The notes: generated by a model from the letters alone, not told the origin. DNA of 38,478 nucleotides from an uncultured Lachnospiraceae bacterium (GCA_934371475.1 CAKRNX010000004.1:1-38478); one strand, 5' to 3'; positions 1 to 9,196 are shown, counted from the stretch's first letter. A program made the numbers and translations.

Positions 1-72
1 TGCGTTAGAGGATTCGAACCCCCGACCTTTTGGTCCGTAGCCAAACGCTCTATCCAGCTGAGCTAAACGCAC
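1..72 (-). tRNA. tRNA-Arg(ACG), 3' end cut by window edge
   Basis: Read on the minus strand, the sequence folds as a tRNA. The acceptor strand GTGCGTT pairs with AACGCA, which runs off the window. The D-arm contains GCTCAGCTGGATAGAGC. The anticodon stem TTTGG/CCAAA encloses the loop CTACGGA, giving anticodon ACG (arginine, CGN codons after inosine modification). The T-arm has the standard GGTTCGAATCC core. The last one or two acceptor bases and the discriminator lie outside the window. It follows its own strong promoter, so it is probably transcribed independently of the peptidase gene behind it. Confidence 0.95.
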
Positions 73-112
73 ATCCCGTTGTCTTTATTATTTCTGTCCG
101 ACAACATAAAGT

Positions 113-141
113 ATAATACTATACTGTTCGTCATTTGTCAA
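113..141 (-). promoter_or_regulatory. Sigma-70 promoter of tRNA-Arg
   Basis: On the minus strand, TTGACA (141-136) and TATTAT (118-113) are separated by exactly 17 bp. The -10 box lies about 40 bp upstream of the mature tRNA 5' end, a normal distance for a tRNA leader. Confidence 0.75.
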
Positions 142-228
142 GCATTATTTCAAACTTTTTTATTTATTTTTCATCAGGCTCACCTGCAAAGTGAACTCGC
201 CCTCTTCCATAGATTTTTCAATTCCCTT

Positions 229-1374
229 TTATTTTTTCATCAGCATATGCTCCAGCACCCGGATCGCCGCCTGGTATTTTTCCAGCTCTACACGCTCATT
301 TGGCTTGTGAGCCATATCCGGTTCTCCAGGTCCGAACAGCAGAATATCTGTGGTCAGATCCTTCTCGGCCAGAATGGACGCATCGGTGAAGAAATTGATG
401 CCTGTCAGCTCTGCAGACATATTCTCCTGCTCAAGACTCTCTTTCAGGTTCAGAAACAGCGGCCGCCCCGTGCCGAGCTCTATTGCACGCCTGTTATTTT
501 TGATCTGAACAGAAACTTCAAACCGACCGTCAGCTGCCTGACCTTCTTCTCCGGAAAATATTTTTGCCTGTCCAAGCAGCTCTTCTGCCGTCATTCCCGG
601 CACAGTCCGGATATCCATCAGCACCCTGCAGCGATCCGGGATCATATTTGGCGCAATCCCTCCCTCGATCTGTGTGATGTTGGCGGTCGCCTTCCCCAGC
701 ACGCCATGGCTGTGACTCTCCACATAGCGTTTGATTTTCTCTGTCACGCTTATCATATGCGTCACCGCACTGCATCCCTGCCACGGATACGCTCCATGAC
801 TGGTTTTGCCTCTGCCTTCGAGTTCCAGCCAGATACAGCCTTTCTGCGCAATCCCCGCCTTCAGCCCGGTGGGTTCACCGATCAGCATTTCATCATAATG
901 TCCAAATTTTCCTGATGATACTGCATATCTGGCACCAATACCGCTATTTTCTTCATCACAGGTTCCGATAAACTCAATGGTATGCGGCGGAATCTTTCCG
1001 CTCTTTTTGCACTGGCACAGCGCATATACCATCGCACAAAGACCACTCTTCATATCACTGGCGCCTCTGGCATAAAGATATCCGTCCTTGATCACCGGCT
1101 CTGCCGGATCCGTCTGCCATTCCTCTAAAGATCCATAGGGTACTGTATCCAGATGGCCGTTCCACAGAATCTTTCTGTCACTGTCTTCCCCATGCAGAAC
1201 TGCTCTCACATTAGCATGTGTGACATCAATCCTGTCAACTTTTGCGTCAATTCCTGATTTTCTGAAATATTCTGCCAGGTATTCCGCAACTTTTCCTTCA
1301 TCATCTTTTCCGTTGACACTGCGCACCGCCAGCACATCACACAGCAGCTGCTGCGCTTCTTCTCTGTTTTCCAT
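229..1374 (-). CDS. M20 family metallopeptidase (ArgE/DapE/ACY1-like deacylase)
   Basis: This is a cytoplasmic zinc hydrolase of 381 aa that probably removes an acyl group from an N-acyl amino acid or cleaves a small peptide. The M20 metal ligands are visible: His74 in NGHLDTV, Asp107 in GASDMKSG, Glu141/Glu142 in TCDEENSG, Glu167 in GEPTG and His356 in DMAHKPNE. I chose the start at 1374 because AGGAG lies 6 bases upstream; an in-frame ATG 36 bases further out has no such site. It follows the AEC permease gene on the same strand, 153 bp downstream, so the permease may carry its substrate or product. It is only distantly similar to the two tandem M20 enzymes at 6.6-9.2 kb. The family is certain; the substrate is unknown. 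Confidence 0.9.
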   Translation of the reverse strand: MENREEAQQLLCDVLAVRSVNGKDDEGKVAEYLAEYFRKSGIDAKVDRIDVTHANVRAVLHGEDSDRKILWNGHLDTVPYGSLEEWQTDPAEPVIKDGYLYARGASDMKSGLCAMVYALCQCKKSGKIPPHTIEFIGTCDEENSGIGARYAVSSGKFGHYDEMLIGEPTGLKAGIAQKGCIWLELEGRGKTSHGAYPWQGCSAVTHMISVTEKIKRYVESHSHGVLGKATANITQIEGGIAPNMIPDRCRVLMDIRTVPGMTAEELLGQAKIFSGEEGQAADGRFEVSVQIKNNRRAIELGTGRPLFLNLKESLEQENMSAELTGINFFTDASILAEKDLTTDILLFGPGEPDMAHKPNERVELEKYQAAIRVLEHMLMKK

Positions 1375-1472
1375 CTCCGGCTCCTCCCGTTCAGCAAAGT
1401 GAACTTTCACATTCTATTTTATAGCATATTCCTAAAATACAGTCTTTTCGCGAGTTGTTTCCCGCCACCTGG

Positions 1473-1501
1473 GTAAGTGAAGTCGCCTCACAGCTGATGT
1501 C
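1473..1501 (+). repeat. Element B fragment (copy B9, 3' part)
   Basis: The stretch from GTGAAGTC to CAGCTGATGT in the AEC-M20 gap matches the 3' module of element B (GGGAGTCATCTCACATCTGAT). The hairpin head is missing. This is the most degenerate copy in the window. Confidence 0.45.
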
Positions 1502-1527
1502 TTTTCAGCCGTCACGCACACTGCACA

Positions 1528-2472
1528 TTACATAACGCCAAACAGCTTCAGGATCTCTGATACGGCCGGAATCGTAACCACTGACAGGATTGTCGTAAGT
1601 GCAACTGCCTTTGTCTCCAGCCTGTTCTCATGTTTGTACTGTTCTGCCAGGATTGCCACCATGCTGGCCATAGGCGTTGCCAGCACAACCATGGCAATTG
1701 TCACCAGCGTTGCATCCCTGATAAGCAGCGCAAACAACGCTGTGCCTGCCACCGGGATCACCAGCAGCTTGATCAGAGAAGCCAGCATCAGCTTTCCATC
1801 TGTCAGCAGCTCTCTCTTTCTAATTTTCACAAGAAACATGCCGATATTCATCATACTCAGCGCTGCGGTCAGATTGGCCAGGTTTGTAATCACGGTCTTA
1901 ACAAATCCCGGCAGCTGCGGTCTCGTGAAATTAAGAACCAGCGCCAGTACACAGGCCAAAACCCCCACATTCAGGAAATTTTTCCATCCTGTCTTTTTTG
2001 TTCTTTTGGATCCTTTCCCCGATCTGGTCTGACGAAAATTCCAGAGGCAGAGCGTATAGAGCAGAATATTGAACGGAATTGTGAAAATAGAAGCATAAAA
2101 CACCGCATAGGATCCCAGCATTGCACTCAGCAGCGGAAATCCCATAAATCCCACATTGGAAAACAGAAAAATATTGCGGTAGGCCTGCCGCTCTGCTCCC
2201 TTCCTTTTGAGCAGACAAGGAAGCAGAAAAGACAGCACGATCAAGCCGCCATATACGGCCGTACCCAGTCCCAGGATTGTCAGCACCTGACGGGCTGACA
2301 GGCTTTCCTGTGCATTGACTGCCCCCGAAATAATCAGCGCCGGGTTGGCCACATTGGCCACAATCCAGGCAATTCCGGAGCTTCCCTTTTCATCCAGGAT
2401 CCCTTTTTTTCTTATATAATATCCCAGTATAATGAATATTAAAAATGCTGTCATCTGCTGCAGTATCAGCAT
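1528..2472 (-). CDS. AEC (auxin efflux carrier) family permease
   Basis: This 314-aa integral membrane protein is very hydrophobic, with about ten predicted membrane spans in two halves. They are separated by a basic loop around residues 150-170 (RQTRSGKGSKRTKK). The N-terminal helix is followed by the family-typical NPALIISG stretch near residue 45. AEC proteins are secondary carriers of organic anions such as malate or malonate, or of auxin-like compounds; the substrate cannot be read from the sequence. The start has GGGAGG six bases upstream. The gene sits between a LacI regulator and an M20 peptidase on the same strand, but repeat material and a likely terminator separate it from the LacI gene. 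Confidence 0.88.
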   Translation of the reverse strand: MLILQQMTAFLIFIILGYYIRKKGILDEKGSSGIAWIVANVANPALIISGAVNAQESLSARQVLTILGLGTAVYGGLIVLSFLLPCLLKRKGAERQAYRNIFLFSNVGFMGFPLLSAMLGSYAVFYASIFTIPFNILLYTLCLWNFRQTRSGKGSKRTKKTGWKNFLNVGVLACVLALVLNFTRPQLPGFVKTVITNLANLTAALSMMNIGMFLVKIRKRELLTDGKLMLASLIKLLVIPVAGTALFALLIRDATLVTIAMVVLATPMASMVAILAEQYKHENRLETKAVALTTILSVVTIPAVSEILKLFGVM

Positions 2473-2520
2473 ACCCTTCCTCCCTCTTCTTTTCCCCTTT
2501 TCTCAGGTGCCCTCACCCGA

Positions 2521-2550
2521 CAGCAAGAATGCCGGGACATTCTTGAAAAG
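2521..2550 (-). repeat. Element B hairpin (copy B1)
   Basis: CAAGAATG and CATTCTTG form an 8-bp stem around CCGGGA (2524-2545). Only the hairpin head and a few bases of the next module remain. The copy lies between the lacI-family gene and the AEC gene. Confidence 0.7.
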
Positions 2551-2613
2551 ACTTATCAGACATATTTTGTCTCGGTATAAAAATGCCTGATAAAAATCCT
2601 GATTTACACCGAA

Positions 2614-2663
2614 AACTGCCACAAGGGAAATCCAGTTATTTCGTAGGTTCCCTTATGGCAGTT
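2614..2663 (-). terminator. Probable terminator of the LacI-family gene
   Basis: An inverted repeat (AACTGCCATAAGGGAA with TTCCCTTGTGGCAGTT, one mismatch) lies 20 bases after the LacI stop. On the minus strand it is followed by TTTTCGG, a short U-tract. The stem is strong but the tract is weak, so efficiency is uncertain. Confidence 0.6.
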
Positions 2664-2681
2664 CATCCCTGATACACCGTT

Positions 2682-3716
2682 TCAAAAACAGTCCGGCATT
2701 CTTCTGACTACTGATTTTCGTTTGATCAGCTCCGGCTCAAAAACGATCGGTGTTTTTCCTGTCCTGCGCCCCATCTCACGGCGGATCAGGAGACGCGCCG
2801 CAGCCCGTCCCATTTTTTCCGCCGGCTGACGAATCGTTGTCAGCGGCACATCCAGAAATTCATCCATAAAAATATCATCATATCCAATGATAGAAATATC
2901 CTCCGGGATCCTGATCCCATGCTTTCTTAACTGCTTAATTGCTCCGATGGCCATGATATCATTAAATGCAAAAATCGCATCTATGTGAATCCCACGATTT
3001 ATCAGTTCTTCTGCCGCCCTGGCACCGCTATCAAAGGTATACCGACCTTCCGCGATGTAGCGTTCATCCATCTCCAGACCACATGCTTCTAGCGCTTCTC
3101 TGTAGCCCTGCAGACGCTGCTCTGAATCCAGAAGGTTTTCCGGCCCCGTAATACAGGCAATATGCCTGTGTCCCTGCTCCAGCAGATACTTCGTGGCAAT
3201 CCGTCCTCCGTGAAGGTGATCCACACACACCACCCAGTCTGAAATGCCCTCAATATAACGGTCTACCAGCAGATATGGCATCTGCTCTCTGCCCATCAGA
3301 TCAATACATTCCTTTGCAGTCTCCACTGTAGTCTCTGATGCCATTCCGAATATGATCCCATTGGCTCCCTTATCTGCCAGCATCCGAAGATTATCCATAT
3401 CCTTGGCATGCTTATCGTTAGAATTGCACAGAATTACATTCCAGTTATTTTTCTGGCACTCTTCCTCCACACCTTTTGCCAGCACTGAGAAAAAATTGTT
3501 TCTGATATCTGAAATAGCCAGACCAATGGTATTGGTACTTCCTTTCACCAGACTCACCGCTACCAGATTGGGGCGGTAATTCATCTCTTTTGCCGTGTCC
3601 AGGATCAGCTGTCTGTTCTCTTTTGAAACCCTGCAGGGTCTGTCATTTAAGACCTGAGAGACGATCGTAATTGACAAATGCGTTGCCTCAGAGATCTGTT
3701 TCAGTGTTGTACGCAC
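2682..3716 (-). CDS. LacI-family transcriptional regulator
   Basis: This 344-aa regulator has an N-terminal helix-turn-helix (TLKQISEATHLSITIVSQVL, residues 3-22), a hinge region near MNYRPNLVAVSLVKG, and a sugar-binding-like effector domain over the rest. The start is GTG at 3716 with GAGGTA four bases upstream; no better ATG is in frame. It is the last gene of the minus-strand transporter/deacylase unit, 43 bp behind the amidotransferase-like gene. It is the obvious candidate to bind the two palindromes with a central CG at the head of that unit (12037-12054 and 12121-12138), as LacI-family proteins do. The effector is probably the transported compound or a breakdown product, which is inference. 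Confidence 0.93.
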   Translation of the reverse strand: MRTTLKQISEATHLSITIVSQVLNDRPCRVSKENRQLILDTAKEMNYRPNLVAVSLVKGSTNTIGLAISDIRNNFFSVLAKGVEEECQKNNWNVILCNSNDKHAKDMDNLRMLADKGANGIIFGMASETTVETAKECIDLMGREQMPYLLVDRYIEGISDWVVCVDHLHGGRIATKYLLEQGHRHIACITGPENLLDSEQRLQGYREALEACGLEMDERYIAEGRYTFDSGARAAEELINRGIHIDAIFAFNDIMAIGAIKQLRKHGIRIPEDISIIGYDDIFMDEFLDVPLTTIRQPAEKMGRAAARLLIRREMGRRTGKTPIVFEPELIKRKSVVRRMPDCF

Positions 3717-3759
3717 AGGCTACCTCTTTAATACAGTATCGAAATATGGCATTGATCAT

Positions 3760-4506
3760 TTATTTTACCAGATAATCAATGATATTCTTGAAAAGCACAT
3801 CATAATATTTCCAGTTGCAGAATTCAGGCGGAGCCCAGTGAGGCGCACAGTCTGTGGAGAATACTCCACTTCTGCCCTTGCCGTAATCTGCCACTGCGAT
3901 AAACGGATCGCCGCAGATTGATGCCACCAGTTCAGCTTCCGGTTTCAGGGTACTCTTATTGTATCCCAGCACCGGCGGCCACTCTTCCTCAATGCCTTTC
4001 ATTATAGCATGGTCCGGCTTATTTGTCACAGGAAATACGCCTTCGCAGTGTTCCATCCTGTCGTCATACGGAAGCAGCTGTACCGGGAGCACATCCTGCA
4101 CTGCGGTATGACACCATTTGCCCTGTCCGCCGATACCGGAAAATGTCATATATCCGCCTACCATCAGCAGTGCGCCGCCCTGCATCACGTACTCCTTCAG
4201 AAGACTGCAGCGGTTGGGTTTTCTGACACTGGACGCAAAAGTTTCCGGCGGGATCAGCAGGGTATCTGCCCCCACGTCTGAGAGGATCACGCAGGCATAC
4301 TCGCTCAGCTCCTCGAGCGTATACGGGAATTTTTCTGCTGCCTCATGATTTGGCATATACACAAATTCATATCCGGCCTTCTCAATTGCCTTGTCGATCC
4401 ATCCAAGCCCTGTCTCATACTTTGATGAGAAAAAGCTGTTGAACCCTTTCACTTCCATCATGGTTGCTGACCAGGACTCACCTACCAGCAGTACTTTTTT
4501 ACTCAG
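3760..4506 (-). CDS. GATase1-like (DUF1355-type) cytoplasmic protein, apparent CTG start
   Basis: This is a soluble protein of about 248 aa resembling the family of glutamine-amidotransferase-like proteins (PF07090 by my recollection). It has the family-like N-terminus KKVLLVGESW, then VKGFNSFFSSKY, a GGALLMVGGY segment and a C-terminal PHWAPPEFCNW segment. The function is not established. The first in-frame ATG (4461) has no ribosome binding site and would delete the first beta strand. Fifteen codons upstream, in frame, a CTG (4506-4504) follows GGAGG by 9 bases and restores the expected N-terminus; an in-frame stop lies just before it. I therefore prefer CTG initiation. It sits between the permease and LacI genes, so a role in processing the imported compound is likely. 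Confidence 0.72.
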   Translation of the reverse strand: MSKKVLLVGESWSATMMEVKGFNSFFSSKYETGLGWIDKAIEKAGYEFVYMPNHEAAEKFPYTLEELSEYACVILSDVGADTLLIPPETFASSVRKPNRCSLLKEYVMQGGALLMVGGYMTFSGIGGQGKWCHTAVQDVLPVQLLPYDDRMEHCEGVFPVTNKPDHAIMKGIEEEWPPVLGYNKSTLKPEAELVASICGDPFIAVADYGKGRSGVFSTDCAPHWAPPEFCNWKYYDVLFKNIIDYLVK

Positions 4507-4582
4507 ACCTTATAACCTCCTACCATAAATTCGGGTCTCGTTTTGCCCGTACTGTTACATGACAGTTCTTCTTGCCGCCTCA

Positions 4583-5557
4583 TTAATTTTTACTTACTTT
4601 TGCCACAAATTTACTCATTGCACTGTTCATTACGATGGAAACAAGCAGGATCACACCTGTAATCGCCAAGATCCACATGGAATTGATACCTGCCATCTGC
4701 AGCCCGGAATTCAGCATTGTGATAATGACCGTACCGATGATAACACCACTCAGATGACCTCTGCCGCCCCGCACTGCGTCAATTCCGCCTAACATTGCTA
4801 CGGTGATGGCATTCATCTCCATCCCACTTCCCGCATCCGCACGGGCCGTCATCAGCCAGGAACAGTTAATAATTGCGCCGCATGCAGAAAGCACACCGGC
4901 CAGAACAAATACAAAGAACAGGGTCTTTTTTGTTTTAATTGCCGCAAATTTTGCCGCCTCTGCATTATCTCCTACCAGATAGATATTTCTGCCAAACTGT
5001 GTCCTGTATGTCAGGAACAGAACAATCAGCAAGACCGGAATGACCATGAAAAGGATCTGATTCGGAATACCAAAAGTCTGTTTCAGAGACAGCCACTCAA
5101 AGCTCTCCGGAAATCCGCTGATTGCCACACCATTCGTAATATACAATGCCAGGGATGCAAACACATACTGCGTGCCCAGTGTCGCAATCAGTGAAGGCAT
5201 ATTGAAAATACCAACCAGTACACCGTTGACCGCTCCCATCATTCCTCCTGCGATGATTGCAGCCAGAATAGCAACTGCCATGCTTCCCGTCGCACGATAA
5301 ATAAAACCAAGTGTGACGCAGGAGAGACTCACAATGGAACCGATAGAAATATCAATTCCACCGGGAATTGCCAGAATAACGAGGGACTCTCCTACTGCCA
5401 GCAGAAACAGTGTAGCACCGAACTGCAGAATTTCAATCAGATTTTTTACTCTGCAAAAATCCGGATTCAGAATCGATAAAATTACAATTTCAAGTACCAG
5501 CAGAAGGGCAAGAAATTTGGAACGGCTCTTTGCCAGCGAAAGAATCATTTTTTTCAT
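4583..5557 (-). CDS. CUT2-type (ribose/Lsr/Rha-like) ABC transporter permease
   Basis: This is a 324-aa polytopic inner-membrane permease of the BPD_transp_2 family. The signature GGIDISIGSIVSLS follows the second membrane helix, and GGIDAVRGGRGHLSGVIIG lies near the C-terminus. Its start codon overlaps the stop of the upstream permease by 4 bases (ATGA, 5554-5557), implying translational coupling and an obligate heterodimer like LsrC/LsrD or RhaP/RhaQ. Together with the ATPase and binding protein upstream it makes a complete importer. Confidence 0.93.
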   Translation of the reverse strand: MKKMILSLAKSRSKFLALLLVLEIVILSILNPDFCRVKNLIEILQFGATLFLLAVGESLVILAIPGGIDISIGSIVSLSCVTLGFIYRATGSMAVAILAAIIAGGMMGAVNGVLVGIFNMPSLIATLGTQYVFASLALYITNGVAISGFPESFEWLSLKQTFGIPNQILFMVIPVLLIVLFLTYRTQFGRNIYLVGDNAEAAKFAAIKTKKTLFFVFVLAGVLSACGAIINCSWLMTARADAGSGMEMNAITVAMLGGIDAVRGGRGHLSGVIIGTVIITMLNSGLQMAGINSMWILAITGVILLVSIVMNSAMSKFVAKVSKN

Positions 5558-6540
5558 GCGTTAGCTCCTCCCTTCTCCATCGGTTTTGAAGCTTTTCTCA
5601 TGGCCGAAACAGAATCAAACAGTACACAGATAATCATCAGTGATCCCACAAAGAAGTTCTCCAGCAGAGACGGTATGCCCATGATGACAATTCCGTTTTT
5701 CAGAAATCCGATGAAAAATACACCGGCCAGCGTACCAATCACAGAACCTCTCGTTCCGCTTCCTTTTGCGCCAATACCGCCTATGGTTACCGCTGCGATA
5801 CACTGAATTGCCGTTGTTCCGCCGATTGTCATTTCCACGCTTCCCATACGGGAGATATAGAGAAGTCCTGTCAGACCTGCCAGAGAACCGGTAATACAGT
5901 AAGCTGCCAGGCGAACTCTCTCTACGTTGATGCCGCTTAAACGAGCTGCCGACTCATTACACCCGATGGCGTAGATATGACGGCCAAATCTGCGGTACAT
6001 AAAAATATAGTAGAATACTGCATAAACTGCCAGCACGAGGAACAGCAGCACGGGAATCCCTGCTACTCTCGTGGTCGTAATCCCTCTGAATGAAGGTTTC
6101 AGACCGGTGAGCCATTTACCTCCCAGCAGTCCGAAAATAATTGCTTTCCAGATATTCTGGGTCGCCAGTGTTGCCAGCATGTCCGGAATATGAAGCTTTG
6201 CAATGATCAGACCATTGACAGCTCCTACCAGAATACCGATACCTGCTGCTGCTGCGATAATCAGCAGCGTGTTCATACCGGCCTGGATCATATTTCCTGT
6301 AATTACGGCCACAACACCCATTACCGCACCCACGGACAGATCAATTCCGCCCAGCAGCATAACGATCGTCATACCGATGCTGATCATTGCTATCTCCGCA
6401 TTGTTCTGGATGACCCGGACAAAATTATTCGGGTTTGCAAAGTTGGGAACAAAAACTGAAAACAGTACGATTTCCAGCACCAGCAGTATGATTGCAAAGT
6501 ACTCACGCCGACAGGGATGAGGAATATACTTTTTAAACAT
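5554..6540 (-). CDS. CUT2-type ABC transporter permease (partner subunit)
   Basis: This 328-aa permease is homologous to its downstream partner and carries GGIDLSVGAVMGVVAVITG and the coupling-loop region GGIGAKGSGTRGSVIG. The short basic N-terminus (MFKKYIPHPCRREY) places it in the cytoplasm. The gene starts 31 bp after the preceding M20 gene and overlaps the next permease by 4 bp. Two different permeases plus one double ATPase is the Lsr/Rha arrangement, not the RbsAC arrangement with a homodimeric permease. Confidence 0.93.
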   Translation of the reverse strand: MFKKYIPHPCRREYFAIILLVLEIVLFSVFVPNFANPNNFVRVIQNNAEIAMISIGMTIVMLLGGIDLSVGAVMGVVAVITGNMIQAGMNTLLIIAAAAGIGILVGAVNGLIIAKLHIPDMLATLATQNIWKAIIFGLLGGKWLTGLKPSFRGITTTRVAGIPVLLFLVLAVYAVFYYIFMYRRFGRHIYAIGCNESAARLSGINVERVRLAAYCITGSLAGLTGLLYISRMGSVEMTIGGTTAIQCIAAVTIGGIGAKGSGTRGSVIGTLAGVFFIGFLKNGIVIMGIPSLLENFFVGSLMIICVLFDSVSAMRKASKPMEKGGANA

Positions 6541-6571
6541 CTCGACCCTTCCTTTCCTTTATATATGCTAA

Positions 6572-7876
6572 TTAATCCTGCATGCACCAGTCCATAATCA
6601 CAGACGCAATCACCTTAGCGCATTCGATGTATTCAGGAATCTCAATAAATTCATCTGACTGATGACACAGTTTGGAATCGCCAGGCCCGAAATTCAGTGT
6701 AGGGATGCCTACATTGCAGAACCATCCCATATCCGTATGTGCGCAGTTGCCTTCCACAATCGCATCCGGCTTCAGCTCATTAAGACAGGATTTTGTTACT
6801 TTAAAGAAATCTTCAGTGTCCTGTGTTTCTCCGCAGTCCGCATCCAGAATCCACTCAATTCTCGGAGGATTCTCTGCCAGATAGGGATCTGTCTTGGAAA
6901 CTGCCATCAGGAAATCTTCAATCTCTTTCTTTACTTTTCCGCCCAGTCCCTTTTCATCTTTGTCCTGGGGCAGATACTGTGCATCAAATGTCAGCTCTGC
7001 ATGATTTGCGAATGTAGTCGGATATTCACCTGCCTCAAACTGTGCGAACTTCATCTGACACGGGATCGGCAGATACTTGTGCGCTTTCGTATATGTCCAG
7101 TTTTCGTTAAAGGACTTGAAGTATTCCATGATATAGGCAGCCTTGTCAATCGCATCTACCGCTCCGCCTTTTCTCCAGTCTTCTCTCTTCAGCTCGATAT
7201 GGCCGGCCTGCCCTTCAATTATACTTTTGCCCCAGAGAATACCGCGGCACAGCGGTGCCAGATTCAGATGAGTCGGTTCTGTGATAATGCAGCCGTCTGC
7301 GCGGTAGCCTTCTGCCACAAGCGCCAGAGTACCCATACCTCCTGCTTCTTCATCTACTACGGTACCGATTTTCACATCACCTTTCAGCTTGATTCCGGCT
7401 TCCTGAATAGCCTTTACTGCGATGGTCATGGCCGCAATGCCACCTTTCATATCGCAGGTGCCGCGTCCGTAGATTTTATCGCCCACCTGATCTGCGCTGA
7501 AAGGATCGTGAGTCCACTTGGAGCCGGTCTGTACCACATCCATATGTCCTGACAGGAAAATAGATCTTCCGTTTCCGGTACCTTTCAGTTCGCCGTACAG
7601 ATTAGGACGATCCTCAAAGGTATGGTCTCCACAGTAGCCTGCCATTCCTTCATATTTTTTCAGCTTTTCTGCATCCGGATAAGTCAGTTCTGTCCGAAAT
7701 CCTATTTTTTCAATATACTTCTGCAGATAACGCTGTGCATTTCCTTCTCTCTTCAGGTCATCTTCATCCTCGAAATAAGGATTGACACTCGGAATTCTGA
7801 TCAGATCTTTTAAAAGTGCCACTGCTTCATCGGTATGCTCATCCAGCCATTTATATACAATCTCTTTATCCTTCAT
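6572..7876 (-). CDS. M20 family deacylase/dipeptidase, tandem copy 2
   Basis: This 434-aa zinc-dependent hydrolase belongs to the ArgE/DapE group. The ligand set is intact: His111 in SGHMDVV, Asp142 in GTCDMKGG, Glu176/Glu177 in VVDEEAGG, Glu200 in TEPTH and His405 in KLCHQSDE. It has no signal peptide, so it acts on substrate after uptake. It is collinear with the neighbouring copy and shares long identical blocks (GGIAAMT.AVKAI, GDVKIGTVVDEEAGGMGTLA, TDMGWFCNVGIPT), so the pair arose by tandem duplication. AGGAG lies eight bases before the ATG. Its position between the ATPase and permease genes ties it to the transporter's cargo. The exact acyl or peptide bond cleaved cannot be read from sequence. 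Confidence 0.92.
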   Translation of the reverse strand: MKDKEIVYKWLDEHTDEAVALLKDLIRIPSVNPYFEDEDDLKREGNAQRYLQKYIEKIGFRTELTYPDAEKLKKYEGMAGYCGDHTFEDRPNLYGELKGTGNGRSIFLSGHMDVVQTGSKWTHDPFSADQVGDKIYGRGTCDMKGGIAAMTIAVKAIQEAGIKLKGDVKIGTVVDEEAGGMGTLALVAEGYRADGCIITEPTHLNLAPLCRGILWGKSIIEGQAGHIELKREDWRKGGAVDAIDKAAYIMEYFKSFNENWTYTKAHKYLPIPCQMKFAQFEAGEYPTTFANHAELTFDAQYLPQDKDEKGLGGKVKKEIEDFLMAVSKTDPYLAENPPRIEWILDADCGETQDTEDFFKVTKSCLNELKPDAIVEGNCAHTDMGWFCNVGIPTLNFGPGDSKLCHQSDEFIEIPEYIECAKVIASVIMDWCMQD

Positions 7877-7888
7877 CGTCTTCTCTCC

Positions 7889-9196
7889 TTACTCTGCCAC
7901 TTCACACCAATCCAGAATAATAGATGCGATCATTTTTGTGCAGGTGATCAAGTCCTTTACAGGAATAAATTCGTCAGAATGATGGGCAAGTCTTGGATTG
8001 CCCGGCCCGATGTTCATCGTAGGAATGCCCACATTGCAGAACCATCCCATGTCCGTGTGGAAACCAATTCCTTCAATATCGCTCTCCGGATGCACCTCTC
8101 TGGCGCTTTTCACTGTCTGCCGGAAGAAAGGCTGGTCATCCAGTGTCTCTCCGCAGTCCGCATCAATCAACCATTCAATATGAGGAGGATTTTCTCTGAG
8201 CCAGTCATCTGTCTCTGCTACCGCTGCGACAAAATCTTCCAGTTCCTTTTTCACCTTGCTGCCCAGCCCGTTCTCATCTTTTTCTCTGGGCAGATACTGT
8301 GCGTCAAACACAATCTCCGCATGATTTGCAAATGTTGTCGGATATTCCCCTGCATGAAACTCTGCCATATTGATCTGACACGGAAGCGTCATATATTTAT
8401 GCTCCTTGGAGATTGCCCAGTCCTGATTCAGATTTTTAAAAGCTCTCAGATACAGAAGTCCTTTCTCAATTGCATCAACTGCTCCGCCTTTTCTCCAATC
8501 GCCCTGTTTCAGCTCGATATGGCCGGCTCTTCCTTCAATCACCAGCTTGCCCCAGAGAATACCACGGCACAGTGGTGCAATCTGCAGATCTGTCGGTTCT
8601 GTGATGATGCAGGCATCCGCACGGTTTCCTGCGGCTACCAGTGCCAGAGTGCCCATACCGCCAGCTTCCTCATCCACCACTGTTCCGATCTTTACATCGC
8701 CTTTCAGCTTCAGTCCGGCTTCCCGGATTGCCTTGACTGCCATAGTCATGGCTGCGATACCGCCCTTCATATCGCAGGCGCCGCGCCCGTAAATATTGCC
8801 ATTTTCTACAGTCCCCGCAAACGGATCATATGTCCACTTGCTTCCTCTCTGCACCACATCGATATGCCCGGAAAGCATCAGAGATTTTCCGTTTCCCTCT
8901 CCTTTTAGCATCCCCAGCAGATTGGGACGGTCTTCAAATTCATGGTCCGCATAATACCCCGGCTTCCCCTCATATTCTTTCAGTTCCTGTGCGTCCGGAT
9001 ACTGGAACTGTGTTTCCATTCCCATCTCATCCAGATAAGTTTTCAGTACTGCCTGTGCTCTTCCTTCTTTTTTGTAGCACTCTTCCTCGTCAAAATATGC
9101 GTTGACACTTGGAGCCTGTATCAGTTTCTGCAGCAACCCCACTGCTTCTTCTGAATGACTGTCAATCCATCCATATACTTTTTCTTTATTTTCCAT
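7889..9196 (-). CDS. M20 family deacylase/dipeptidase, tandem copy 1
   Basis: This 435-aa cytoplasmic zinc hydrolase is paralogous to the next gene, with the same residue numbering: His111 (SGHIDVV), Asp142 (GACDMKGG), Glu176/177, Glu200 (TEPTD) and His405 (RLAHHSDEF). The substrate-adjacent positions differ (TEPTD versus TEPTH; AHHSD versus CHQSD), so the two may take different acyl groups or stereoisomers, or form a heterodimer. It lies 12 bp after the ATPase stop and 12 bp before its paralogue, typical of one transcript. AGAGGTG precedes the start by five bases. Confidence 0.92.
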   Translation of the reverse strand: MENKEKVYGWIDSHSEEAVGLLQKLIQAPSVNAYFDEEECYKKEGRAQAVLKTYLDEMGMETQFQYPDAQELKEYEGKPGYYADHEFEDRPNLLGMLKGEGNGKSLMLSGHIDVVQRGSKWTYDPFAGTVENGNIYGRGACDMKGGIAAMTMAVKAIREAGLKLKGDVKIGTVVDEEAGGMGTLALVAAGNRADACIITEPTDLQIAPLCRGILWGKLVIEGRAGHIELKQGDWRKGGAVDAIEKGLLYLRAFKNLNQDWAISKEHKYMTLPCQINMAEFHAGEYPTTFANHAEIVFDAQYLPREKDENGLGSKVKKELEDFVAAVAETDDWLRENPPHIEWLIDADCGETLDDQPFFRQTVKSAREVHPESDIEGIGFHTDMGWFCNVGIPTMNIGPGNPRLAHHSDEFIPVKDLITCTKMIASIILDWCEVAE

